NCBI GenBank assembly: GCA_037954325.1
Contig: JBBMNZ010000003.1
Location: forward strand, 24,866,392-24,930,391
Source of the DNA: Fistularia commersonii
Lineage: Eukaryota; Chordata; Actinopteri; Syngnathiformes; Fistulariidae
DNA: 64,000 nucleotides
Direction of reading: 5' to 3'
In this document: piece by piece, positions 32,645 to 43,804 of the stretch
Numbering within the stretch: position 1 is the first letter of the stretch
How the letters are laid out: each line of letters starts with the position of its first letter
Translations under genes and position numbers: made by a program
Notes under the pieces: model-generated
What the model was told of the DNA's origin: nothing
What the model saw: only the letters and a program-made list of their open reading frames with translations
The model's database searches: none

Positions 32645-33900
32645 ACTGTCTTCACTGGAAGTTATTTCCATCGAGACAGAGAGACTTTTAAAACCAAAGA
32701 AAGCAACAAAAAACTTCTACAAGCAAGTTTTCTTCAGAAGGAGCGGCGCATGGACTTCATTTCTAAGTAAAGGTAAGAGATAATAACGTTTTTTTACATG
32801 TGCTTTTTTATATGCTACAGTTTGTGTGTGTAAAGAATGCTGATATGATATTTTAAACAAAACACGTCAACTACTGCCAATAAACTGTTGAATAATTTAC
32901 CCTGTAAGGTTCATATGTTTGTAAATCTGACAGTGATGACATCAGCGCCTCACCAGCCATGATACATGATACATATACATATATATCTATATTTGTATAT
33001 ATAATGTTTATTTCTGTATATATAGCTAGAGTGTTCAAAGTCTGTGGATAAAGTTGCAGCTTTACGCCTGAAACCCTTCTCTCGTAATGACGGATGGGAG
33101 ATAGAAAATGAACGAATGAATATTTAAAAGCGGGGGCCGGGAGGGTTCGGAGGGGGCCGAAGTGTCGAAGATGCAAAACTCTCTTTTTTTTTTAAAGTTT
33201 TTTTAAACAATAGAGCCTGGAGTCGCCCCAATTAAACCCGGCGTAAACATCCGTGTGGTCAGCGGACGAATATAGAGTTTTTTTTTTTCGAGTTGTTGTT
33301 GTTTTTGTTAATGTTCTAATAAAGCCCGTTGGGAGCATAAACATAAGATACGGTCCAAAATATCAAAATTGAGCAAAGAAATAGGGCAGAGGCAAGACCG
33401 AGAATCACCGGGTAATGCCGCGGCGAAGGGTTACTGCAATTATTGCTGCATATCTGAAAGAAACTTCAAATACTATTTGACCTCAATGCGGTTCTACAAA
33501 TAACATCTTTCACCAGCCTCGTCGAGCAAACGCGGACCAGAGGAGCTCGGAACCGAGCGAGAGATGGGCGGTCGCCAGAAAGAAGGCGCGGAAAAAAACC
33601 TATCGGGCGGAAAACCTTGACATTCTGATGCCGTTTTTTGTTTAAACCACAATCCGTTTGACTTTATTTAGTTTTTTTTTTTCTACAATAAAACAGCTAT
33701 TTCTTTTATTTAATGTAATTCGCTTTTGTATCTGCGCTAGTGTGGAAGAATCTGTTCTGTCTAAACATCCAATTCAGCAAATCTTAAATGGTGAAAATAG
33801 ATTGAACCTTAAAGACTGGGAATCTTTTATGCTGCAAGAGCCAATAATTCTTTTTTCTTTCTTATCTCAAATGAATTTCATTACATTTTTTATATGTATA
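32645..33900. other. Unassigned sequence, no gene supported
   Basis: A possible splice donor (AAAGGTAAGAG, 32769-32779) is noted but has no coding support. A SINE tail-like AATGAACGAATGAAT lies at 33108-33122. The frame at 33658-34038 is T-rich and enters the tandem array. Confidence 0.4.
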
Positions 33901-33904
33901 TTTT

Positions 33905-34800
33905 TTCACCATTTTTATTTCTTAAATCTTTTACTAAATTTGATCGTATCTCATCTTATCATATTTAATCATATCTTACCTTATTTTACTTCATTTAATT
34001 TTATATTGTTTAATATCATGTTGTTTAATTTAATCTAATTTTATTTCATTCAATGCCATTACTACTTCTTAAATCTTTTTTTTAGCATATCTCATCTTAT
34101 ACATTAACTTGTCTTACTTAATTTAATTTAAAATTGTTTCATATCATATTGTTTAATTTAATTTAATTTAATTTTATTTGATTTTATTTAATTCAATGCC
34201 ATTACTACTTCTTAATTTTTTTTAGCATATCTCATCTTATATATTAACATTTCTTACTTAATCTAATTTCAAATTGTTTAATATCATATGAATTAATTTC
34301 ATTTCATTTAATTTCATTTAATTTCATTTCAGTCAATGCCATTACTACTTCTTAAATCTTTTTTTTAGCATATCTCATCTTATACATTAACTTGTCTTAC
34401 TTAATTTAATTTAAAATTGTTTCATATCATATTGTTTAATTTAATTTAATTTAATTTTATTTGATTTTATTTAATTCAATGCCATTACTACTTCTTAATT
34501 ATTTTTTAGCATATCTCATCTTATATATTAACATTTCTTACTTAATCTAATTTCAAATTGTTTAATATCATATGAATTAATTTCATTTCATTTAATTTCA
34601 TTTAATTTCATTTCATTCAATGCCATTACTACTTCTTAAACCTTTTTTTCAGCATATCTCATTTTATATATTAACTTATCTTACTTATCTACTTATCAAA
34701 TTGTTAAATATCATATTTAATTTAATTTAATTTAATTTAATTTGATTTAATTTCAGTACTTCCTCTTTTTAGCGTATCTCATCTTATCGTATCTTATCAT
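33905..34800. repeat. AT-rich tandem array with higher-order ABAB structure
   Basis: The marker GCCATTACTACTTCTTAA starts at 34055, 34198, 34338, 34481 and 34622, giving periods of 143, 140, 143 and 141 bases. Odd and even monomers differ consistently: A monomers have TTATACATTAACTTGTCTTA and a TTTGATTTTATTTAATTCAA end; B monomers have TATATATTAACATTTCTTAC and an ATGAATTAATTTCATTTC end. The real period is thus a dimer of about 283 bases. Degenerate monomers extend the array on both sides. Short ATTTA-type repeats sit inside each monomer. Confidence 0.9.
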
Positions 34801-34925
34801 ATCTTACTTAATCTCAGTAAATTCAACGTCATAATTTTTTTTATATCATATTTCTAAATTAATTCAATTAAATGAAATTAGTGAATTTAACAGCCTTTAT
34901 CCCACAATCCCTTTGCTCCTTGCAG

Positions 34926-34966
34926 CTGAATACTTTCCACGCTTCTCCGGCTGACGCCGTCTCAAG
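34926..34966 (+). other. Possible 41-nt micro-exon (weak)
   Basis: A CTTTGCTCCTTGCAG acceptor-like sequence precedes 34926 and a CTCAAG/GTGAGA donor-like sequence follows 34966. No partner exon is known, and such pairs occur by chance. Confidence 0.12.
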
Positions 34967-34969
34967 GTG

Positions 34970-36255
34970 AGAACATTTCTTTTGCTTTTTTTGTTTTATT
35001 TTCCAAACTCCTGCCTGACGCACCCAGCAAAGTTTGCCTATTTGTAAGACGTTCCCGCCGATGAGGAACGGGAACCCGCGGCTTCCGTCCACACAACAAT
35101 ATTCCGTGCCTATATTCCGAAACGCCGTCAATACTAAATGCCGTTATCTTCTCATATCGAATCTGCTTCCGCGCTCCTCCCAGGAAACGTCGATATCGTG
35201 TTATCGGCTTTGTGTTTCAAACAGTATTTTCATTTCTCGATAAATCACTTCGCTCCTCGAGCGCCGCTGCGCTGCCATCTTTAGCATCGCCTGCTCATTA
35301 ATCCGGCTAATTGGGTCACGCAAACAAACATCTTCCCCGCTTTGCATCAAAATCCGGGCAACTTTCGGCATCAACTGTCAGTTCGTGGCGTGTAAAAAGT
35401 AAAAAAGATTTGAAATAAAACAGTTCCCATCAGCCGTAGCGGCTGGTGTTGAGAAGCTAGTCATTTCCGTTAGCCGACGCGGCAGCTCATTCGCGGCTAG
35501 CCTCGCCTGGAAAACTACAAACATGGCCGCCATTGAGTCCCGCTTGAATTGATAGAGCCAATGAATGGCTGAATGTGAGCCATGAGGCTGCGGACAAAAC
35601 CAATACAGCGGCAGTTTATGTCACGGCGGCTTAAATCACGATTATTGCTTGTTGATTGAAAATTAGAATTGACAATAACTTGGAAAAAAAAAAAGAGCCA
35701 AAATAATCATATAAAAATAAAAGCCATCGAGACCGAACAAGCGATCGAACAGAGAATTAACCTTGTACGCGTCCCACAGCGAAGCAGGGACGTAAAAACC
35801 CCGACAGCAGAACCCATCATGGGCCAATAAAAAAATCCCAGTCAGGAGCAGCTCAGGAGGACGTGAAGAGAGAAAAAGCCCACGGAGCCGCCTTCCCTTA
35901 ATGGTATCGGGCTTGTCAGGTCACATAAAGCACGGCGGTCGGATGGGAAAACGCGAAATACGACGGTCGAACTTCCCCGGAGGAGAACGGCAGCCCGATC
36001 GTGACCACGGCTTCCGACGCGGCGACAGGAGTTGGACGTTTGGGAAAGAAAAGAAAATACAAAAATGTATTTTTTTTTTTGATTTTCTGCATTTTAAACT
36101 CATTCATGAGCACTTTGTAAATAACCTGTGTGCCTGTTTATTTTTATTTTTACAAAAACCTGCTCCGAGCCAGGAGATCACATCGCAAAAATTCCCCATG
36201 CCTGCACAATGACAAATAAAAAATATCGATCATTAATCCTTAATATCACAATATC
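34970..36255. other. Unassigned sequence, no gene supported
   Basis: Mixed composition. Open frames at 34868-35131 and 35901-36212 lack motifs. Confidence 0.4.
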
Positions 36256-36257
36256 AC

Positions 36258-36513
36258 AACAATATCACAACAATAGCACTTTCAACTTGCAAAAGACATA
36301 TTTTATTGCCTGTTTATATATTGTATAGTTATTTTATTACCTATCTGTATATTTTTAATCGATTGTCTATGTTATGCAGTTTTATATTTGTATTGTCCAG
36401 GACTACAGATGGAAATTAGCTATGAGCTACAATCTGGTACAAACATCTCTGCCTCTGTGCTTGATGTATTTGTACACTGTCCTGATAAACTTCTAAACAA
36501 ACAAACAAACAAA
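36258..36513 (+). mobile_element. (CAAA)-tailed LINE/SINE 3' end, copy 2
   Basis: Runs from AACAATATCACAACAATAGC through TTTCAACTTGCAAAAG and TTGTCCAGGACTACAGATGG to TAAACTTCTAAACAAACAAA. It aligns along its whole length to the reverse complement of 52468-52717, apart from a roughly 14-base piece near 36295. The tail is (ACAA)n. Confidence 0.85.
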
Positions 36514-36519
36514 TTAATC

Positions 36520-36955
36520 CGCTCCGAGTGTCAACCCCCCGACCTGACACGCATCTCCGCTCGGCCTTCCAAGAACTCAAAAAATAGGATTCACGTGACT
36601 TTTTCTCCCGAGGTTCCAACCCGAGAGGGAACGAGCGAGTTGTTAAATCGTGAGATCTTCGCACGACCGTTTCCGGTTTATTTATTTAGGCGCTTCTGCC
36701 TCGCAAGCGTGGAGGAGATCCTTGGCTGGATTCCCGCCGAGGGCCTTTTTTCGTGGAGTCTGCATGTCGTCCACGTGTTTCCAAAGGTTTCCTCAAGGTT
36801 CTCCGGGTTGCAGGACTTTCATGGGATGTACGAACAAGATGGTGAAAGGTTGTTTGTCTCCAAAAGACGTGCGAATGAGAGCGTGGATGGTTGCATGTGA
36901 TGGCCTCCACCTCTGTGGAGGTTCTCCAGGTTATGGGGAATTATCAGGTGAGGGT
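36520..36955. other. Unassigned sequence, no gene supported
   Basis: The overlapping frames at 36388-36900 and 36650-37129 start in a retrotransposon tail or end in LINE sequence, and neither has a domain. The span 36730-36910 contains CCTCAAGGTTCTCCGGGTTG and AACAAGATGGTGAAAGGTTG, distantly like SINE middle and head blocks. Confidence 0.35.
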
Positions 36956-36959
36956 TCTT

Positions 36960-37465
36960 TTTCTTCTCCTTTGGGGTTCACCCTTCAGGGGTCACCACAG
37001 CCAATCCACCTTCTCCATCTAACCTTATTCTCTAGGTCCTCCTCTTCATATCCTCTCTCACCACATCCATCTTCTCTTTGGTCTTCCTCTAGACCTCCAA
37101 TTCCAGCATCCGTCTTTCCAATATATTGACTCTCCCTCCTCTGTCCAGACCCGACTTCTTGGACCTTCTCTCCAAAACATCTACCATGTGCTGCTCCTCT
37201 GATGGACTCATTCCTGATCCTCTCCATCCTGGTTGCTCCCAAAGAGAACCTCAACATCTTCATCTCTGCGACCTCCAGCCCTTCCTCCTGTCTTTTGGTC
37301 ATTGTAGATGTTTGTAGATCATCTCACCACCGTCTCCTCCACCTTTCCTTTCCGATAATCTTCTATTTCTTTGGACCCTGAATATTTTTCTCCACTCATT
37401 CCAACCTGCTTGGACCCATTTTTTTTACCTCTCCTACGCTCTGCAATGTTGACCCCAAGTACTTG
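36960..37465 (-). mobile_element. RTE-type LINE 3' fragment
   Basis: The minus-strand frame 36985-37302 contains LEVAEMKMLRFSLGATRMER, IRNESIRGAAHGRCFGEKV and SQYIGKTDAGIGGL, the C-terminal half of an RTE-like LINE protein. The 3' end (TTCAGGGGTCACCACAGCC) is intact at the left. The right side holds the upstream reverse-transcriptase part (GTTGACCCCAAGTACTTGA matches 3282-3300). It also serves as the uninterrupted relative of the 31.4-32.0 kb copy. Confidence 0.82.
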
Positions 37466-37689
37466 ATCTGACCAGCGTCCGAGTTTTTAAAAACGCCCCT
37501 CAGCTCGGAGGCGGTATCTGGTGACGGGCTCGGCTTCTGAGTTCCACCAAGTACCTGCATCAGACAAGTTCTTAAGGAGCTGTAAATGAGTAAAGATAGT
37601 TCTCTGAGCTGAAATCCACAGTCCCCGATTCCCCTGCTGTCCTGATGTACAAAAAAAACAACCTCGTTCCCGAAAAGGACTCATCCCTG

Positions 37690-37826
37690 AGCCTGTCCGT
37701 CGCCGTCAACTCCCAAAGAACCTCAACACCTTCATCTCTGCGACCTCCGGCTCTGCCTCCTGTGTTTTGGTCATTGTAGATGTTTGTAGAGCGTCTCACC
37801 ACCGTCTCCTCCATCTTTCCTGAGGG
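37690..37826 (-). mobile_element. RTE-type LINE fragment
   Basis: Matches part of the previous copy (CAACACCTTCATCTCTGCGA, CCTGTGTTTTGGTCATTGTA, CGTCTCACCACCGTCTCCTC). It joins a fold-back family arm at about 37827. Confidence 0.75.
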
Positions 37827-37880
37827 ATGGAACGTCTTTAAGTGAAGAAATCAAGTCCAGTTGCCACAACAAGAAGATTT
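37827..37880. mobile_element. Fold-back repeat family, solo arm (copy E)
   Basis: Contains GGATGGAACGTCTTTAAGTG and AGTTGCCACAACAAGAAGAT, one terminal arm of the family at 8.25, 25.74, 28.91 and 44.65 kb. Confidence 0.6.
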
Positions 37881-37884
37881 TGAC

Positions 37885-39250
37885 AATAATTATTCACCTT
37901 TCGCCCAATAAGAGTTGGGCTGATCTCCATTCTCCCCGTCAAAACCGGGATATTCTATGAATTCATCATCGCCGATCCGATCTGATAATTTGGAAACCAA
38001 CATCAACGTTCGAGCCGACGTCTCGCCAGCGAATGAGCTCCTTCGCCGTTGGGAAACACCTCGGGAAACCGAGCCGCGGAAAACATCTCGGCCCTTCGTC
38101 CGGGTCGGCCGGCCCGCGCGCTCGCTCGCAAAGATCGCCTCCTTTCCGATCAACCCGTTTTGCGCGACGGGACTCGCAATACGACACGACGTCCTCGCTT
38201 TTAATCCCGGAAAAACGAAAAGCCTGAAAAGTCAGTCCTAATCTTCCCGACACATATCGTGGGACAGAATTAATATTTTAGTTCGGCAAAGGCTCAGGAT
38301 ACCAATCTGGGTCACTGCGTCCCGGTGATCTGAAGCAGAGGCACTTAATGGTTACCCATTTATACATTAGCAAGCCGTCCTGCTGAAAATAAGCCTTTGA
38401 CAGACTCTGCTACCTCCTCCTCCTCCTTCTCGGCGCCCATCAAACCGACCGATGATTTACCGGGATCACAAAGATAACTCCAACTGATGTTAACATCTTC
38501 CTTTAAAACCTCTAGACTTTGAAATGCGAGCGGGAAAAAAAAAAAAAAAAGAAAACTCCTGAGCGTTGAAATAGGACTAAGTGTGACAGGAGGGGTTTTT
38601 AATATCTTTATCTTGTGACTTCCTCCTAAATATTGAGTCTTTTCATGGAGAGATCCGGTTGTGTTTTCCCGGTCGACCACAAAGAGATGAGTTCAATCAT
38701 CTTCCACGACCAAAACAACCCAACGCTCCGAGAAGCTGCTAACATGCTAACTCTGCTAATGACAGGTGTTTCCTGCAGGAAGGAAGTTTCTGCTCCACAC
38801 GCTTAGCTTAGCTAAGCTAACGGCTTCACGCTAGCTGGTTACTAAAAGAGAGAGCAGAGCACCATTAAAAAAAATAATACAAAAATAGATAAAGACATAA
38901 ATAAACAAATATCATTGATTTAAATACCTGGGTTTTAATCATGGGTTTTTACTCAAATTATTTACAATACAAAAAACTACTGATAATAATCATTTTTTCT
39001 GCACTAAAAACAATTAAATTTGATTTCAAATCATTTTTCATTATCATTATTTTAATATTATTGCTCTTTTCAAATATTTATCGAAAATAAAATCCCCTCC
39101 CAAAAACGACAAAAAAAGAAACAGACATTTAAATACCAATTTTTTAATCTGCAATTTACCGAAACACTGCCGTTTAGGTCGTATTAGTCTGTGTGTCAGG
39201 GGGCCGGCACACCTTTCACCCCGAGGCGATGAACCATTGATTCTGCCTCG
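37885..39250. other. Unassigned sequence, CpG-rich at 37950-38220
   Basis: CpG-dense sequence with many CG dinucleotides (for example GGCCGGCCCGCGCGCTCGCT). Frames on both strands have no motif. A perfect 18-base palindrome lies at 38803-38820. AT-rich low complexity lies at 38870-39120. Confidence 0.4.
38803..38820. repeat. Perfect 18-bp palindrome
   Basis: TTAGCTTAGCTAAGCTAA is its own reverse complement. It is made of overlapping TTAGC/GCTAA units. Confidence 0.95.
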
Positions 39251-39252
39251 CC

Positions 39253-39253
39253 G

Positions 39254-39288
<35 letters not shown>

Positions 39289-39292
39289 GTGT
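39253..39292 (+). repeat. (GT)n microsatellite with TT interruption
   Basis: GT run interrupted by TTTG near 39269. Confidence 0.93.
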
Positions 39293-39585
39293 TTGTGCGC
39301 TCGTTCAACATGTGGATCTCGTTGGCCAGCAAACACTGGAGTGTGAAATGTATAAACAGCCTCCTCAGGAAAACAAAGGGGTGTCAGGTCCGATCGGTAA
39401 CAACATAATCCTTTTAATTCACCCGCAAAAGAAAAAGAACAGGAACACACACTTACAGGAATCGTAATAGCTAGCATGACATATTCCAGGAAAAATCCAC
39501 GGGATCTTGGCCTTTGGCATATCTTGAGATCTGGAAAAAAAAAAAAAAAAGGTCTTTAGAAAGAAACATAAGTGACTGAAGAAGA

Positions 39586-39611
39586 TGTGTGTGTGTGTGT
39601 GTGTGTGTGTG
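39586..39611 (+). repeat. (GT)13 microsatellite
   Basis: Pure GT run. Confidence 0.93.
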
Positions 39612-39614
39612 CAG

Positions 39615-40450
39615 ACAAAGAGCAATCGCAGCATGGCGACCGGCTGACGTTTCTGTTACCAGGTGAGCCGGTGAGGAAAGACGGAATGGACAAAAGTCTG
39701 CAAAAGGAAAGACGGGGAGGAGGGAAAAATTGGAACATGAAATGGGGGGGGAATAAAAAAAAAAGGAATAAAAAGGAGGCGTGACGCCTCGCAGCCGTGA
39801 GCGCGTCCACAAATGAACCCATTTGACGGGAACATGCTAATCACCGCGGCGCCGCTCGCAGGTGGCTGCTTTTAACGTGGCACGGGAGATGCGGACGAGA
39901 ACACGCTTGTTACCCTTAACAGCAGCGCCGCGCAGAAAGAAATGAAAAAAAAAAAAAAAAAAAATTCCGGGCTCGTGGATGATCCGGAGAAGACTTATCA
40001 CCTGCCGTGTTTTTATTTCTTTTTGTTTTCTCCTTCCTCGCTTAAATCACCCGTGATCGCCGACGAATGTGACGAGTTTGACGTGTTTCACGGGATGGAT
40101 GTTGTCGTCGCGGCGTGAACTTCCACCTTTGTCGGAGAGCGGGTTCCGTCGTCGTGAGGAACGCGGCCCTGCGCGAATATCCGAGGGAACGACCGCATAA
40201 ACATTTACAGCCCCGGAGATGTCGGGAGATATTTAAAGATAACGTAAAGCCGGATGTGATAAAACGTAATATCGGGTAATATAATAGAATTTAGCGCTCG
40301 TGTCTCCCAGCCGGAGACTTCCTGGTTTGGTCGCCACGGTTCTTTGCGTGTTCTGCCGTCCACGACGGTGAAAAAAAAAAAAAAAAAAAAAAAAATCTCG
40401 AATTATAAATCCTTTCTCGTTGCCTGTTTTATAGAACTTTCAAAAATATA
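39615..40450. other. Unassigned sequence, no gene seen
   Basis: Contains A-tracts at about 39943-39963 and 40372-40395. No coding signal. Confidence 0.45.
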
Positions 40451-40940
40451 CATGATTTAGGCGAGATTATTTTTATTTTTAGCATGCGCTAAATTGCTTA
40501 GCTATTTCCTTTTTTATTAAACTCATGACTTAGATGATATTATTTTTATTTATAGCCTGTTATATATCACTTAGCTCCTTTTTTTCTATTTTCCTTTAAC
40601 TTGTGATTTAGTTGGCATTATTTTTTATTTTTAGCATGTGCTATATTACTTAGCTACTATTATTTTTTAATTTAACTCATGACTTAGATGAGGTTATTTT
40701 ATTTTTAGCATATTCTATGTCACTTAGCTGCAATTTTTTTATTTAACTCATGATTTAGATGGCATGCGCTAAATTACTTAGCTACAACTTTTTCTTCAAT
40801 TAACTCATGATTTAGATCAGATATTTTTTTTTTTTTTAGCATATGTGTCATCGCTTAACCACTATTGTTTTTCACTTAACTCATGATTTAGATGACATTA
40901 TTTTCAGTTTTAACATGTGCTCCATCGCTTAGCGACTACA
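40451..40940. repeat. AT-rich minisatellite, units of about 65-90 bases
   Basis: Blocks CATGATTTAGATGACATTAT, TTTTTAGCATGTGCTA and ATTACTTAGCTAC recur in order about seven times with variable T-tracts. Units are quite diverged. Confidence 0.82.
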
Positions 40941-40974
40941 TTTTTTTTTTTTCATTTTTTTCAGCACAATTGTT

Positions 40975-41640
40975 TATACTTTTCATTGTTTTTATTTTCT
41001 ATACCTTCCGATACGTTGCCCGCTACTGTGTTTAAATTGATGATAATAACATTTATATCCAAAGCACTTCTTCTGCACGCTCCACTTTTGAGGGAGCAAA
41101 TAAAAATTTCTCATTGCGGAACAATTAAATTCTATTCTACTCTCTATCTATACAGTCTAAAGTTATTCAATAAATAAAAATACAAATAAATAGAACTAAG
41201 ACTCCCATCCCTTCCAGCAGAGCGCCGGAGGATTTATTCCTCTCCGCCCGTCTCCGTGCCCTGCGAGCGTCGGCGTGGGATCTGCTCTGCAGGTCCTGCT
41301 CCTCGCGTCCTCTCCCACACCTTCTGGAAGTCCTAACTTAACTCTTCCTTCCTCTCATTTATTTATTTTCCTTATTATTTCGGACAGTTTTTGCACAGCG
41401 AGCTTTTGAAAATGCGAGCGTCAAATGGATGGATGGATGGATGGATGGAACCATGATGGCGAGATAAGCAGTTTAGAGAACGAATGAATGAATGATTGTG
41501 ATTCAACACTTAAAAAAAGAAGCAAAGATCCCGAGGATCCACCATTCCTTTTTATTTGAAAGTATATAATACCAAACTCTCTGTTTTACATCTGACTCCT
41601 TTCATTCCCCCCCTCCTCTCTCTTACTCGTCTCCTGCCGC
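40975..41640. other. Unassigned sequence including a (GGAT)n tract
   Basis: A retroposon-like 3' end with AACAATTAAATTCTATTCTA lies near 41120-41150. A (GGAT)6 tract lies at about 41427-41449, followed by SINE-tail-like AACGAATGAATGAATG. No gene is seen. Confidence 0.4.
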
Positions 41641-41830
41641 GGTGAATGAATTTAGTTTGGCCAGACTTCACTTATCTACCTTACACCATTACGCCGTGAC
41701 AAAACGCCTCAAATGCACAGAAGCACACTTATTTGCATCTCATTTTATTTCCATTCAGTAAATTATGATTATTCAACAATTTCTTTTCATAATTGAATCT
41801 CATTCGGCGGAGAGAAGGAGCTGGGAATCA
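41640..41830. promoter_or_regulatory. Candidate conserved non-coding element
   Basis: Repeat-free, with TTATTTGCATCTC (octamer-like), TAAATTATGATTATTC and TTTTCATAATTGAATCTC. This is a dense set of POU and homeodomain-type cores. Conservation is untested. Confidence 0.28.
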
Positions 41831-41846
41831 GTGTGACTGTCTGGCC

Positions 41847-41854
41847 TGTGTGTA

Positions 41855-41899
<45 letters not shown>
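41847..41899 (+). repeat. (GT)n compound microsatellite
   Basis: GT run with TATG and TATATG interruptions in its first third. Confidence 0.93.
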
Positions 41900-41904
<5 letters not shown>

Positions 41905-42033
41905 AAATGTCACTGAGTGTTCTCACCCCTCCACACACACACACATTCACTGCAGTTGAAAATATTGCTAAATTCAAATGAGGGGAATTGAGGTTTGATT
42001 CCCGGGCTATAATTGCATTAGTATCGCACGTGC

Positions 42034-42034
42034 A

Positions 42035-42090
<56 letters not shown>
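42034..42090 (+). repeat. (GT)n microsatellite, longest in the window
   Basis: GT run of about 57 bases with one TATA interruption near 42046. Confidence 0.95.
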
Positions 42091-42091
<1 letters not shown>

Positions 42092-42094
42092 CAG

Positions 42095-42700
42095 TATTTT
42101 AATGAAAAAAATAAATCTTGTACTGTAAAAATTCAGTGATCCCAGCAGACTGGATCAGTCAACCCAATAACAGGTAGCAGGTAACAACTAGTTACTAGAT
42201 AACTAGTAACCAAACCATTAACCAAACAGGAAAAGTACTAGATGTGTTTGCAGAAAGGTTTTTTTATTTGAAAATGGCCAAATTCAAACGGATCAACGCA
42301 GCGGGACGGCCTGATTTGTGACGGGAACAACTCAGACGACGATGATGATGATGATGCAGTTGCCATGGCAACGCAATGTGATCGGGGGGCCAGAATTAGA
42401 GACTAATTAGAGACGACGTCCTCCATTCAATCTGGCGTAAGAGAGACGCACCGGCGCCGTGGATTCCGGAGAGAACTTGAAAACATTTTTATTTTATTTT
42501 ATTTATTTTTTATTATAAATCAGCGGCTCCAGCAGGTCTCCGGCAGCCCGCAGACGCCGCGGCGTTCCCGGAAAGGAGACCACGTATCACGCATTACCAC
42601 TCATATCACACAAACCACCCGCTGAGGAGAAGACTGGCGCGTGCATCCGCTACAAAACAATATGAGGAACGTAGACGGGGGGAATGACAATGAACCCGAG
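42095..42700. other. Unassigned sequence, no gene seen
   Basis: Contains an imperfect palindrome of GTTACTAG/CTAGTAAC units (42179-42212) and a (GAT)5 tract (42340-42355). No coding signal. Confidence 0.45.
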
Positions 42701-42701
42701 T

Positions 42702-42737
<36 letters not shown>
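42702..42737 (+). repeat. (AC)17 microsatellite
   Basis: Pure AC run. Confidence 0.95.
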
Positions 42738-42740
<3 letters not shown>

Positions 42741-42773
42741 GATGGATTCTGGAGGTGCAGCAGGAGCCGGCCC

Positions 42774-42812
42774 TGTGATTGACAGGTCAGGTTCGATTAA
42801 GCCCCGCCCCCT
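42774..42812. repeat. Short dispersed block shared with 17.75 kb
   Basis: GTGATTGACAGGT and TTAAGCCCCGCCCC occur in the same order and spacing class as at 17748-17787. Confidence 0.5.
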
Positions 42813-43375
42813 TCTGCTACTTTCAAGATCGACTCTATTAAGCACCGATTTTTTATTTTTTTTTATCTCAAGAAGGGATTCTCCCTGACGCCAGTGTCGG
42901 GTTGAACGTACGCGCACGTGTATTTCTTTTCCCTGCAGTTTATTCACGACCGTCTATGAGGTTTTGATTGACGGTGATCCAGGATATTACCCTATAACCT
43001 TAAGTAGAGTCGGCATAAGCCGGCCTGTTCAGACCGTATCACGCCGGCGTGAACGGCGTGCGTCTACCAATCGTTTACCCCCGTGACAATGTCACGCCAC
43101 GCCGGTGACAGACACACCGCTTTCCCCGGGAATCTCACGGCTCCAGGGAAGGGAAAATGTGCTAAACACAGTGGAAAAAAAAAGAAAAAAAACAACCCAA
43201 TCTTGTTTTTTTTTTTTTCTATAATCACGCCCAGGATTTTCTTCAGTGCGGGAGTGACATTAAGCCGCACAGCAGCGAGGATTGGAGGGGCGGGAGGGTG
43301 TAGATTTGCACCCTATCAGACCGTGGAGTGATTCCAGGAGTCCACTCAGTCTCTGCTAGCTGTTACAACACCACT

Positions 43376-43400
43376 GACACACACACACACACACACACAC
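43376..43400 (+). repeat. (AC)n microsatellite
   Basis: Pure AC run. Confidence 0.93.
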
Positions 43401-43755
43401 ATATAACCCGCCCTGCCTGAAAGCTCAAGTTAACAACTAAGCGCTGTACGAAACATATTAGGCTGACACACACACACACGGACACAAAATATGAATCCGC
43501 GCTTACATTTCCGCCGACAAATTGGATGCTGGGCAATCATTTTCAGCTGAACTGTTATGCGCGCGGGGTTAAAAAATGGGGGCTTAGCCGAGGCGGCGCC
43601 GGGTCCGCGCGGGTCGGACCCGCAGGGGAAGCGTGGCGGTCGAACCCTCGGTCGAGATGTTTCGGTGACGGGTGGAGATTACAAAAAAAAGACGAAGTGA
43701 CGAAAAGCCATTGGGCAAAATGATAGAATTTTAGATGAAGAGCAAGTGAATTCTC

Positions 43756-43757
<2 letters not shown>

Positions 43758-43799
<42 letters not shown>
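43758..43799 (+). repeat. (GT)21 microsatellite
   Basis: Pure GT run. Confidence 0.95.
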
Positions 43800-43803
<4 letters not shown>

Positions 43804-43804
43804 A

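Noticed and set aside
36388..36900. 170-codon plus-strand frame
   Set aside because: Its first third is the (CAAA)-tailed retroposon end and the remainder has no motif.
41985..42010. tRNA-like GGTTTGATTCCCGGG
   Set aside because: No cloverleaf can be built around it; probably chance.
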